Assembly (NCBI RefSeq): GCF_030408355.1
Contig: NZ_CP046606.1
Location: forward strand, 1,116,001-1,180,000
Source of the DNA: Corynebacterium afermentans subsp. afermentans
GTDB lineage: Bacteria; Actinomycetota; Actinomycetes; Mycobacteriales; Mycobacteriaceae
Direction: 5' to 3'
DNA: 64,000 bases
A program made the translations under genes and the position numbers. The notes beneath the pieces were generated by a model that saw only the letters and a program-made list of their open reading frames with translations, was not told the origin of the DNA and made no database searches. The stretch's first letter is position 1, and each line of letters begins with the position of its first letter. Shown one piece after another: positions 57,085 through 64,000 of this stretch.

Positions 57085-58023
57085 TTTCTCCGCCAAAAGA
57101 TCCGCGCCGCGGCCGCCATCGGCTTGGCCGTCACCTGTTTTAGCGTCGCAGGGTGCGCGGGGGATACGGCACGGCTGCGTACTGCGATAACCACGCAGCC
57201 GGATCCTCCCCGGGACGTCGTGCGCGAGGTGGAGCCGTGGTCCGACCCGGCGATAGAACACCGGCAGATGACGTCCGCCGGGCTCAAGCGCGACTACATC
57301 CTGTCGGTGCCGAGGGGCGCGAAGCAGCGCGACAGGCTGCCGCTGATCCTGGTGTTCCACGGCTACATGGAAGACGCGGAGCGGATCCGCCAGCACTCGC
57401 AGCTGGACAAGGCGGACGCCGTTGTGGCGTTCATGGACGGAGTGGGCAAAGCCTGGGCGCCTGCCCCGTACGCGGAAACGACCGGAGAGCAGGACCTGGC
57501 GTTCGTCGACGATGTGCTTGGTCAGGTGGAGGGCGAATACTCCATCGACCGCACCCGCATCTTCGCCGCCGGTTTTTCCAACGGCGGCGGGTTCGCGACG
57601 TTTGTGGGCTGCCAGCGACCGCAGGAGTTCAGCGGCGTGGCCACTGTGGCCGGCGCGTTTTACCAGCGCGTTTCCTCCGGGTGCTCCAGTATCCCGATGA
57701 AGCACGTGGACATCCACGGCACCGCCGACCCGATCATCTCCTACGACGGCGGCGAGCGACACGAGACGGTGTACAACTCCACACCCGAGATGCTCGAGGA
57801 AGCGGCGGTGCGCAACCACTGCGCGGGGCGCAGGGAAGACGTTGCGCTGTCGCCCACGGTGACGAAGCTGAGCTGGGAGGACTGCGATGCCGCGCTGTCG
57901 CACTACCGCATTGAGGGCGGGCCGCACGTGTGGCCCGGCGGCACCTCCGACAAGACCGGCCTGGTGTCCGACGGGTTTGCCGCCCGCACGCTGCTGGAAT
58001 TTTTCGGCGTCGGGTTGTCGTAG
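57082..58023 (+). CDS. lipoprotein esterase of the PHB-depolymerase/LpqC type
   Basis: A 313-residue exported lipoprotein. Residues 1-26 form a lipoprotein signal (RQKIRAAAAIGLAVTCFSVAGC, lipobox VAGC), followed by an alpha/beta-hydrolase with ILVFHGYMEDAERI, nucleophile motif AAGFSNGGGFATF, DIHGTADPIISYDGG and EGGPHVWPGG. It is a paralogue of the cytoplasmic esterase at 55569. Mycobacterial LpqC is similar but substrates are not established. GTG 57082 is chosen because TAATCT lies seven bases upstream, and the signal peptide fits; the frame is open to 57043. Confidence 0.87.
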   Translation: MFLRQKIRAAAAIGLAVTCFSVAGCAGDTARLRTAITTQPDPPRDVVREVEPWSDPAIEHRQMTSAGLKRDYILSVPRGAKQRDRLPLILVFHGYMEDAERIRQHSQLDKADAVVAFMDGVGKAWAPAPYAETTGEQDLAFVDDVLGQVEGEYSIDRTRIFAAGFSNGGGFATFVGCQRPQEFSGVATVAGAFYQRVSSGCSSIPMKHVDIHGTADPIISYDGGERHETVYNSTPEMLEEAAVRNHCAGRREDVALSPTVTKLSWEDCDAALSHYRIEGGPHVWPGGTSDKTGLVSDGFAARTLLEFFGVGLS

Positions 58024-58071
58024 CCGCGCGGTGTGACGCGGTTGTGCCCAGGCACCGCTACGATGAGTCGC

Positions 58072-59037
58072 GTGAATGTCGCGTCTAGTTCCCGGGTAAC
58101 AGTGGTGTTCAACCCTGTGAAGGTCCACCTGGGAAGGCTGCGCCGCGCCGTGGAGCGCTACGCCTGGGAGGGTGCGGATATCGAGTGGGCAGAAACGACC
58201 GCGGAGGGGCCCGGGTTTTCCCAGGCCGTCCGCGCGCTCGAGCACGGCACCGACTTGATCATCGCCGCTGGTGGTGACGGCACGGTGCGCATGGTCGCGC
58301 TGGCCGTGTCCGGTTCCAAAACTCCCATGGCGATCGTGCCGGCGGGCACAGGCAACATGCTCGCGCGCAACCTCGGGGTGCCGCTTGTGCTGGAAGCGGC
58401 GGTGCGCCGGGCGTTTTCCCGCACCGACCGGCTCATCGACCTCTGCCGCGCCGAGATGGTCTACTCCGACGGCCGCACTGAGCACTCCGGCTTCGCCGTC
58501 ATGGCCGGTGTCGGTGCGGACGCTGGCATGATCCACCGCACCCGCGACGGCCTCAAGGCTGCGGTCGGGCCGCTCGCGTACGTTCCGGCCGTGCTCCAAT
58601 CGCTCGGCGGCGGCAATAGCGTGGACGTGAGCATCACAGTCGATGGCGATCCTTCGGTCACCACCTCCCTGCACACGTGCATCGTGGGCAACTGCAGTGA
58701 CCTGGTGGGCGGGGTCCCGCTGCTGCCGGACGCGCTGCCTGACGACGGGGTCCTCGACGCCGTGGTTCTGCGTGCCGAAGACGTCGCCGACTGGGCAGGT
58801 ATCGGTGGCAAGATCGCGCTGGACACCGTCCGCGACGGCATCAACGCGCTGCTGCCTGGCGAGGCGCAACCGCGCCCGCCAGCGTCGTTGCCTCCGACCA
58901 TGGAATACCTCGCGGGCCGGCGGATCACGCTCGAGTTTTCAGAACCCGAGCAACTCGAGCTTGACGGCGATGCCGCCGGTACCGTCAGCGCTGTCAGCTT
59001 TAGCGTGATGCCTGGCACCCTGCGCGTGGTGAGCTGA
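58072..59037 (+). CDS. diacylglycerol kinase family lipid kinase
   Basis: A 321-residue DAGK-catalytic-domain protein. It has the nucleotide-binding motif IIAAGGDGTVRMVA, the VPAGTGNMLARNLG segment and C-terminal beta-rich half with CIVGNCSDLVGGVPLLPDALPDDG. Relatives phosphorylate diacylglycerol, ceramide or other lipids. GTG 58072 follows TACGAT (58059-58064) by seven bases, a leaderless arrangement; the ATG at 58063 overlaps that box and is rejected. It lies 48 bp after the lipoprotein gene. Confidence 0.88.
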   Translation: MNVASSSRVTVVFNPVKVHLGRLRRAVERYAWEGADIEWAETTAEGPGFSQAVRALEHGTDLIIAAGGDGTVRMVALAVSGSKTPMAIVPAGTGNMLARNLGVPLVLEAAVRRAFSRTDRLIDLCRAEMVYSDGRTEHSGFAVMAGVGADAGMIHRTRDGLKAAVGPLAYVPAVLQSLGGGNSVDVSITVDGDPSVTTSLHTCIVGNCSDLVGGVPLLPDALPDDGVLDAVVLRAEDVADWAGIGGKIALDTVRDGINALLPGEAQPRPPASLPPTMEYLAGRRITLEFSEPEQLELDGDAAGTVSAVSFSVMPGTLRVVS

Positions 59038-59079
59038 AACCTTCTGCCGTCGCTTTGGCGTACAGACACAATGGTGCGC

Positions 59080-59569
59080 ATGATCTACAGCTTTGAGGGC
59101 AAAACCCCGCGGATCCATCCCTCGGTGTTTATCGCCGATGAGGCCACCATCATCGGCGACGTGAGCATCGGCGAAGACGCGAACATCTGGCCCGGCGTGG
59201 TCATTCGCGGCGACGTGGGCGCGATCCACAACGGACGGTCAAACGGTGCTAGAAGACGACGTGACCATTGGGCATCTGGCCATGGTACACGGCTGCCACA
59301 TCGAACCCGGTTGCCTGATCGGCATGAGCGCGACGGTGCTGTCGCGCTCGCGCGTGGGCAAGGGCTCCATCGTCGGTGGCGGGGCAGTGGTGCTCGAAGG
59401 CCAGCAGTTGCCGGAGTTCTCGCTTGCCGCCGGTGTGCCAGCAAAGGTCAAGCGCACACTGGAGCCGGACACCTTTGAGGCGCGGTTGAGGCACGCGGCT
59501 TACTACGTGGAGCTGGGCCGGCGGGCAGCGAGCGGTCTCGTGGCGGTGGACCGGGCGTCGCTTGCGTAA
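59080..59569 (+). pseudogene. gamma-carbonic-anhydrase-family protein, broken
   Basis: The first 53 or so codons from ATG 59080 encode IYSFEGKTPRIHPSVFIADEATIIGDVSIGEDANIWPGVVIRGDVGAI, a typical left-handed beta-helix start. Then comes HNGRS, followed by a frame change; the C-terminal half continues in another frame as TVLEDDVTIGHLAMVHGCHIEPG to the stop at 59567-59569. Family members have about 15-20 more residues between GDVG and the HNGR-like turn, so there seem to be two lesions: an internal deletion and a one- or two-base shift near 59240-59247. The deletion removes the region of the first metal-binding His. The promoter (CACAAT, seven-base spacer) is intact. Confidence 0.8.
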
Positions 59570-59624
59570 AAGTTCACCATAGAACTGACGTCGAAGTCAC
59601 ATCAGCAGGAGTAACGTGACGGGC

Positions 59625-60495
59625 ATGACATTCAAGAACGTAACAGTACTTGGTGCAGGCGTCCTGGGCGCGCAGATCGCTTTCTGCTCTGCGTTCGCGG
59701 GCAAGAAGGTAGTGTCCTACGGAGGCCCTCGCGGCCGGCAAACAGCGTTTCGACGCTATCGGTGAACAAATGAAGGCGGAGCTCGAATCCGCCAACGACG
59801 AAACCATCGCGGCGGCGCACGAAAACCTCACCCAGACCTCGGACCTCAAGGAAGCGGTAGCGAACGCGGACCTGGTCATCGAGGCGATCCCGGAAAACCT
59901 CGAGCTCAAGCGCAAGGTCTGGGCCGAAGTGGGGCAGTACGCCCCGGAGACCACCGTCTTTGCCACCAACACGTCCACGCTCATGCCGAGCAAGTTCGCG
60001 GACGCGACGGGTGCGCCGGAGCGCTTCTTAGCACTGCACTTTGCCAACCACATCTGGATCCAGAACACCGCCGAGGTGATGCCGCACGAGGGCACCGACC
60101 CGAAGTATGTGGACCAGCTCGTGGAGTTTGCGGAGCAGATCAACATGGTGCCGGTCCCGCTCAAGCGCGAGCAGCCCGGCTACGTGCTAAACACGCTGCT
60201 GGTGCCGCTGCTCAGTGCTGGCATGTACCTGCTGCACCACGACATCGCTGAACCTGCGGACATCGACCGCGACTGGTGCAACTCCACCGGCTCACCGCGC
60301 GGCCCGTTCGAGATCATGGACCTTATCGGCGTGCGCACCTTGGTCGCCGTGATCGAGTCCAACGAAAACGCCCCGCAGTGGCAGAAGGACTTCCTTGAGA
60401 CGACGCTCAAGCCGATGGTCGCAGAAGGCAGGATCGGCCTGGAAGCTGGGCAGGGCTTCTACACCTACGACGCGAACGGCAAGATCGTTTCCTAA
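59625..60495 (+). pseudogene. 3-hydroxyacyl-CoA dehydrogenase-like gene, frameshifted
   Basis: ATG 59625 (TAACGT at 59612-59617, seven-base spacer) opens TFKNVTVLGAGVLGAQIAFCSAFAGKKVVSY, the NAD-binding Rossmann start of a 3-hydroxyacyl-CoA dehydrogenase. After Tyr at 59718-59720 the frame breaks: the next family-like residues, EALAAGKQRFDAIGEQM, are one base out of frame from 59722, and the usual D-I-x-x loop after the second beta strand is missing. A deletion of about 11 bases would explain this. The rest, including DLVIEAIPENLELKRKVW, FATNTSTLMPS and the C-terminal helical domain, is intact to 60495. Without the acidic loop residue the enzyme could not bind NAD normally, even if translated from an internal start at 59770. 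Confidence 0.8.
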
Positions 60496-61721
60496 GCGCG
60501 TTGCTCGCGGATAAGCACTTGAGCTCGCTGCAGATGCCCTCCGTCAAAACTGGGCGCAACCTGTTTGTCCTCGGCGACGGCGATTTGGTTTCTGCGTGCG
60601 AGCTCTTTCCATTGTTTCACTGCGTCGACTGCGCGGCTGAGTCGTTCGATGGCTTGATTGTCATTGAGACCAAACCAGCCCGCGGCACCCATGAGTGTGT
60701 CTACTGAATCGTCGCCGACAACGTCCACGGAAGTGGCAAAATTGGTTTTAGTGGTGGCGGGCGTGATATCGAATACGGGGGAGAGTCGCCACGCGCCATC
60801 TACGCGAATGAATCCGTGGTTTCGCAGGTGGTTGTCGGTGTTGCCCACCAGGAGGTTGATCGCCGTCCTGCTGAAAAGCTCAGCCGCGGAATCGCCATTG
60901 ATGCTCAGCAGCCGAAGCTCCTCAGCGATCTCGACCATGGATGCACGGTCACCGTCCGTACGATTGAGCAGAGTCATTGCGGACATGTAGGGGATACGGG
61001 CTTCGCTTCCATCCTCACCGTAGGCTCGGTCGAACCTTTCCAGAAGCAATACGGACCGCCCGTTAATCTCCAAAAGTCTCGAACTCGGTGTGGAGATGCC
61101 CGCAAGTTCTGCGATATCCAAACAAACCTTTTCCCAGGCAACCGCGTCGATAGTGTCTGCGGATGAGGAGAACTTCGCCATCATCAGTTTGCCTTCGTCA
61201 TCAATGACTGTGGCTTTCGGGCGGGCGCCACCCAGAGAGGATCCGGCAACAGCGATGCGTTTCAGGGCATCCACTGCATCATCGTCTTCCTCAACGGCGC
61301 GCGAGGCACGCTCAATGTCAGCGAGGTTCACAAGTTTGGGCACCCGGCTGCTCGGCGATTGGGTCACCCCGTTCACTTCGAAACGCAACGCTCCTAGGCG
61401 AAGGCGATCATCAACACCGAGGAGGTAGTCGACTTCTGTCGGCTGTTCACCCTGCCGCGCAAACTGCTTTTGAATCAGCATTCGCCCCCAGCGATCCGGA
61501 GCAGAATCAGAAAGAGCGGTGGGCAGATGCCCGCGATCAGAGACGAGAGGTTGCTTTCCGCCGTGAAGGGGAAGCGCAGGGCTGATCGCGTACGCGCCTG
61601 GAAGTTGTATCCACTCCTTTTCGTACTCGAGCGTCCCACCGTGCTGGTGCGGAAAATAGGTTGCGACAGAGAGCTTGCGGTCTTCGACCTCCGTCCAGAT
61701 GCGTATAGACGTGGGTGCCAT
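60492..61721 (-). CDS. HipA-family serine/threonine kinase toxin
   Basis: HipA toxins phosphorylate translation components such as glutamyl-tRNA synthetase and slow growth until the cognate HipB binds them. The 409-residue protein has an N-terminal HipA_N domain (LSVATYFPHQHGGTLEYEKEWI), LSDSAPDRWGRML, the ATP-binding loop AGSSLGGARPKATV, and the catalytic and metal sites in LLVGNTDNHLRNHGFI and LSPVFDITP. No residue is visibly missing. The ATG 61721 lies two bases after the stop of hipB, so they are coupled. It ends four bases inside the dehydrogenase pseudogene stop region. Confidence 0.9.
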   Translation of the reverse strand: MAPTSIRIWTEVEDRKLSVATYFPHQHGGTLEYEKEWIQLPGAYAISPALPLHGGKQPLVSDRGHLPTALSDSAPDRWGRMLIQKQFARQGEQPTEVDYLLGVDDRLRLGALRFEVNGVTQSPSSRVPKLVNLADIERASRAVEEDDDAVDALKRIAVAGSSLGGARPKATVIDDEGKLMMAKFSSSADTIDAVAWEKVCLDIAELAGISTPSSRLLEINGRSVLLLERFDRAYGEDGSEARIPYMSAMTLLNRTDGDRASMVEIAEELRLLSINGDSAAELFSRTAINLLVGNTDNHLRNHGFIRVDGAWRLSPVFDITPATTKTNFATSVDVVGDDSVDTLMGAAGWFGLNDNQAIERLSRAVDAVKQWKELARRNQIAVAEDKQVAPSFDGGHLQRAQVLIREQRA

Positions 61722-61723
61722 CG

Positions 61724-62020
61724 CTAAATCATCTGCTCAATCAAAGCCCGACCGCGATCGTGCTCCATCGGATCAACCGCGTCTCTCACCCGGTCAAGCA
61801 GTTGAAACGCACGGCACACCCGGAGGAAGTTTTCCAGTGTTGCGCCGTGGCCTTGCTCTAAGCGCCGCAGCGTGGACACGCTCACGTCAGCGCGGTACGC
61901 AGCCTGCTCGATCGTGAGACGGTTGAGGCGGCGCCAGCGCTGTAGATCTTCGCCGATCTCTATGAGCCCACCTGCGACCGCGCGAGGGGTTCGACGGCTA
62001 CCCATTTGTGACGTACTCAT
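61724..62020 (-). CDS. HipB-like XRE-family antitoxin
   Basis: A 98-residue helix-turn-helix protein (IGEDLQRWRRLNRLTIEQAAYRADVSVSTLRRLEQGHG) with a short C-terminal tail, the usual antitoxin partner and repressor of the hipA operon. Start is uncertain: ATG 62020 is given because ATG 62026 lies in a CATATT repeat that may be the operator. It is transcribed away from the VOC gene. Binding HipA is inferred from the gene pair. Confidence 0.85.
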   Translation of the reverse strand: MSTSQMGSRRTPRAVAGGLIEIGEDLQRWRRLNRLTIEQAAYRADVSVSTLRRLEQGHGATLENFLRVCRAFQLLDRVRDAVDPMEHDRGRALIEQMI

Positions 62021-62088
62021 GCCCATATTCTTTCATATTTGAGTAGTCTGTGGGATGACAGTTCATTCAGAAGGAGAAGGGTGCCCAA
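62021..62088. promoter_or_regulatory. divergent hipBA / VOC promoter region
   Basis: Two CATATT elements at 62024-62029 and 62034-62039 start ten bases apart on the plus strand, a candidate HipB operator close to the hipB start. On the plus strand TAGTCT at 62044-62049 is a -10 box for the VOC gene, with AGAAGG eight bases before its ATG as ribosome-binding site. Confidence 0.5.
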
Positions 62089-62448
62089 ATGAACCGCGAA
62101 ATCGTCTTCATCGTTTACGTGACCGACATTGATAGATCGGTCGAGTTCTACTCAGACCTCCTGGAGCTGGAAACTGACTTTGTTTCACCCCGCTATGTGA
62201 CGTTCGCTTTGGCGGACGGTGTGGCTCTCGCACTGTGGACTGGGAACTCCGAAGTGCTTGCAGACGCTCCCGCACGCACCACCGAAGTGTGCCTCAACGT
62301 CAACGGGGACGAAGTCATGGACGTGTTCCAGGCCTGGACTGGCAAGGGGGTCGACGTCATCAAAGAACCCCACCAGGACGTCTTCGGAACGACGTTCGTG
62401 GTTGCCGATCCCGACGGGAACCAGATCCGAGTGGCACCTATCGACTAG
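62089..62448 (+). CDS. VOC-family (glyoxalase-like) protein
   Basis: A 119-residue vicinal-oxygen-chelate protein: VFIVYVTDIDRSVEFYSDLLELE at the N-terminus and FVVADPDGNQIRVAP at the C-terminus, the paired beta-alpha-beta-beta-beta units of glyoxalase I, bleomycin-resistance and dioxygenase relatives. The usual metal ligand positions are not all present, so the activity cannot be named. It is complete and stands alone between hipBA and tRNA-Pro. Confidence 0.82.
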   Translation: MNREIVFIVYVTDIDRSVEFYSDLLELETDFVSPRYVTFALADGVALALWTGNSEVLADAPARTTEVCLNVNGDEVMDVFQAWTGKGVDVIKEPHQDVFGTTFVVADPDGNQIRVAPID

Positions 62449-62483
62449 GCAAAGAGAAACCCCGACCCCGAAAGAAAACTTTG

Positions 62484-62557
62484 TCGGACTGACAGGATTT
62501 GAACCTGCGACCCCCACACCCCCAGTGTGGTGCGCTACCAAACTGCGCCACAGCCCG
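62484..62557 (-). tRNA. tRNA-Pro (GGG anticodon)
   Basis: On the minus strand a 74-nt cloverleaf: acceptor CGGGCTG with CAGTCCG and discriminator A, D arm with AGTTTGGTAGCGC, anticodon stem CCACA/TGTGG with loop CTGGGGG (anticodon GGG), and T arm GTTCAAATC. CCA is not encoded. It decodes CCC and CCU. Confidence 0.93.
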
Positions 62558-62654
62558 ATCCGCTACCTAAACGGTAACTGCGCAAATATTACAGCACTGT
62601 CATACGGACCCAAAACCGGCAGGTCACCAGACAGTCACTGCTGACACCCCAGGG

Positions 62655-63053
62655 TTAGCGGACCACGCCGTCGACGTACACCCACCGCCCGGCGCGGCGC
62701 TCGAAGCGGGAGCGCTCCCGCATCACGCCGCCGGGGTGGTGCGCGGCGAACTCGACTACGCCCTCGGCGTCGAAGGGCCCGCCGCCGGAGGTGCCCAGCA
62801 CTTCCAGGCGAGTAAACGGCTCGCCAGACGGGTCCACAGCCAGATCCGCCGGCCGCGTCTCATCCGCCCAAGTCTCCGCGACGTAGGAGCCCGCGCCGCG
62901 CACGTAGGCGGTGTAGCGCGAGCGCATCAGCGCCTCAGCGGTGGGCGCCGCGGCAGCGCCGTCGATGTAACGCCCGCAGCACGCCTCGTACGGCAGACCC
63001 TGCCCGCAGGGGCACAAACCCCGCACGTCCGCCCACAACCCGGATTCAGCCAT
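62655..63053 (-). CDS. YchJ/UPF0225-family protein with SEC-C-like motif
   Basis: A 132-residue protein with an N-terminal zinc-binding CPCGQGLPYEACCGRY (SEC-C type) motif and the family block ALMRSRYTAYV. The rest has the NTF2-like fold of UPF0225 (VVEFAAHHPGGVMRERSRF). Function is unknown. The ATG overlaps the stop of the upstream hydrolase gene by one base (TAATG), so it is in the same operon. It ends about 100 bp before tRNA-Pro. Confidence 0.85.
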   Translation of the reverse strand: MAESGLWADVRGLCPCGQGLPYEACCGRYIDGAAAAPTAEALMRSRYTAYVRGAGSYVAETWADETRPADLAVDPSGEPFTRLEVLGTSGGGPFDAEGVVEFAAHHPGGVMRERSRFERRAGRWVYVDGVVR

Positions 63054-64000
63054 TACTTGCCCAGGCGCTCCGCGCGGTGGAGCTTGTTCTGGCGGCGTCG
63101 GCGCTCAAGCGAGGCGGTCTCCGCAGTCGTTTCGATTTCGCCCTTGGCCACGTAGCCGTCCACGGTGGAGGAGGCACCCGCGGCGCGCAGGGTCTCCACC
63201 TCGTCGTCGGTCAGGTCGCCGTAGAGGGTGATCAGGCGGGTGAAGGTGCCGTCGCCGTTGTGGTTGACTTCCACGCGGACGTCGTCAAGCTGCATGCCCT
63301 TGGCCGCCTCACGCACCGCCTGCGAGCAGCTGACCGCGAGCGCGGACATGTACAGGCCGGTGGAGGTGACACCCTGGCCCTTGCCACCGGTGTTCTTGGA
63401 ACGGTCGGTGGTGATCGCGCGGTCGGAGGTGCGCACCACGTCGCCGTACTTCGTGCCGCGCGCGGAGTAGGACACGGCGTTGGTGTCCGTGGTCTTCGCG
63501 GGGACGAACAGCGGCTGGATGTATTGCTGCGCCCAGGAGCCGATGATGTCCGCGGCGCGCTGCGCGGTGCCCTGGCGGGTGAGCAGGTGGTCCGCCTTGT
63601 CCAGCGCCATCAGGGACTTGGGGTAGCGAGCCAAGGAGAAGATGTTCTGGGCGTTGTCGATGCCGACGGTGACGTCGATAGGCGAGTGCACGACAAGCAG
63701 GGGCTTGCGCAGCTTCGGCAGGTACTCCTCCGGGTTGGTCTCAGCCAGATCTTCGAGGAACTCGCGCGAGATGGTCAGCTCGCGGCCGCCGAGCACCACG
63801 CCGACGGAGCCGTTCGCATCCGCCTCACCGATGGCGTGGGCGTAGTGCAGTACCGAGTGCGCTGGGTCGAACGGCGCGCCGACGGTGGCCACCGCCTTGA
63901 TCATCTTCTTCAGCTCGGGGCGGGTGGCGGCCTTCAGGGTGGCGGCGCCGCCGAGTGAGTGGCCCATGAGCAGCTGCGGGGCCTTGTAGTTCTCCTCCAG
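63053..64000 (-). CDS. alpha/beta-hydrolase-OsmC fusion protein, 5' end beyond the window
   Basis: An incomplete gene with 315 codons in the window. The N-terminal part is an alpha/beta-hydrolase with the nucleophile elbow LLMGHSLGGAATLKAA and the catalytic Asp and His region in VVHSPIDVTVG and DKADHLLTR. The C-terminal ~140 residues are an OsmC-like domain (TSTGLYMSALAVSCSQAVREAAKGMQL), a family active on organic hydroperoxides; only one Cys is seen in its core. This two-domain layout is known in bacteria. Its start lies beyond position 64000. Confidence 0.85.
   Translation of the reverse strand: MEENYKAPQLLMGHSLGGAATLKAATRPELKKMIKAVATVGAPFDPAHSVLHYAHAIGEADANGSVGVVLGGRELTISREFLEDLAETNPEEYLPKLRKPLLVVHSPIDVTVGIDNAQNIFSLARYPKSLMALDKADHLLTRQGTAQRAADIIGSWAQQYIQPLFVPAKTTDTNAVSYSARGTKYGDVVRTSDRAITTDRSKNTGGKGQGVTSTGLYMSALAVSCSQAVREAAKGMQLDDVRVEVNHNGDGTFTRLITLYGDLTDDEVETLRAAGASSTVDGYVAKGEIETTAETASLERRRRQNKLHRAERLGK

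Noticed and set aside
62219..62644. Open frame of 141 codons with VGLTGFEPATPTPPVWCATKLRHSP
   Set aside because: It is the antisense of tRNA-Pro joined to an alternative frame of the VOC gene; this peptide is a well-known false annotation at tRNA genes.

Overview
The window is a GC-rich, gene-dense actinobacterial chromosome segment, most likely from a Corynebacterium. The grounds are the gene content and order (steA-steB next to recN, a parA-scpA-scpB-rluB-cmk-der block, a complete argCJBDFRGH cluster, pheST beside a TrmH-type methylase), an rRNA operon with no tRNA in its spacer and corynebacterial leader motifs, and many genes with TANNNT promoters placed so that the mRNA would begin at the start codon. 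Species cannot be fixed from this alone.

Layout. 1-6017: rpsA, coaE, a DUF4259 protein, uvrB and two universal stress proteins. 6021-9972 (minus strand): a HelD-type RNA polymerase-associated ATPase, a DoxX-like membrane protein with a lysine-rich repetitive tail, and an MBL-fold hydrolase. 10058-14458: uvrA, then infC-rpmI-rplT behind a structured leader holding an intrinsic terminator; infC appears to start at AUC. 14528-19536: a small membrane protein, a TrmH-family methyltransferase and pheST. 19590-28169: the arginine pathway with its repressor ArgR and two candidate ArgR operator regions. 28219-30804: a decayed secreted or membrane protein gene, a Trm112-like protein and tyrS. 30829-36762: a 16S-23S-5S rRNA operon with promoter, boxA-like elements and terminator. 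36793-39114: a non-coding island with five copies of a short double-palindrome repeat, interrupted by an IS30-family element. 39329-55564: a long mostly co-directional block (RG-rich TPR protein, HAD hydrolase, tlyA, nadK, recN, steAB, NUDIX, xerD, a surface protein, parA, scpAB, rluB, cmk, der). 55569-64000: two PHB-depolymerase-like esterases around a divergent methyltransferase, a diacylglycerol-kinase-family gene, two adjacent decayed genes (gamma-carbonic anhydrase and 3-hydroxyacyl-CoA dehydrogenase), a hipBA toxin-antitoxin pair, a VOC protein, tRNA-Pro(GGG), a UPF0225 protein and a truncated hydrolase-OsmC fusion.

The genes are mainly housekeeping: translation, excision repair (uvrA, uvrB, recN), arginine biosynthesis and chromosome segregation or division (xerD, parA, scpAB, steAB). 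Accessory signals are the IS30 element in its repeat cluster, the hipBA pair and three pseudogenes. The most unusual observations are the repeat family with two 71-bp-spaced pairs, a transposase with four apparent HTH units, the attenuator-like infC leader with a non-canonical start, and a divergent pair of leaderless genes whose -10 boxes overlap almost completely at 57069-57075.
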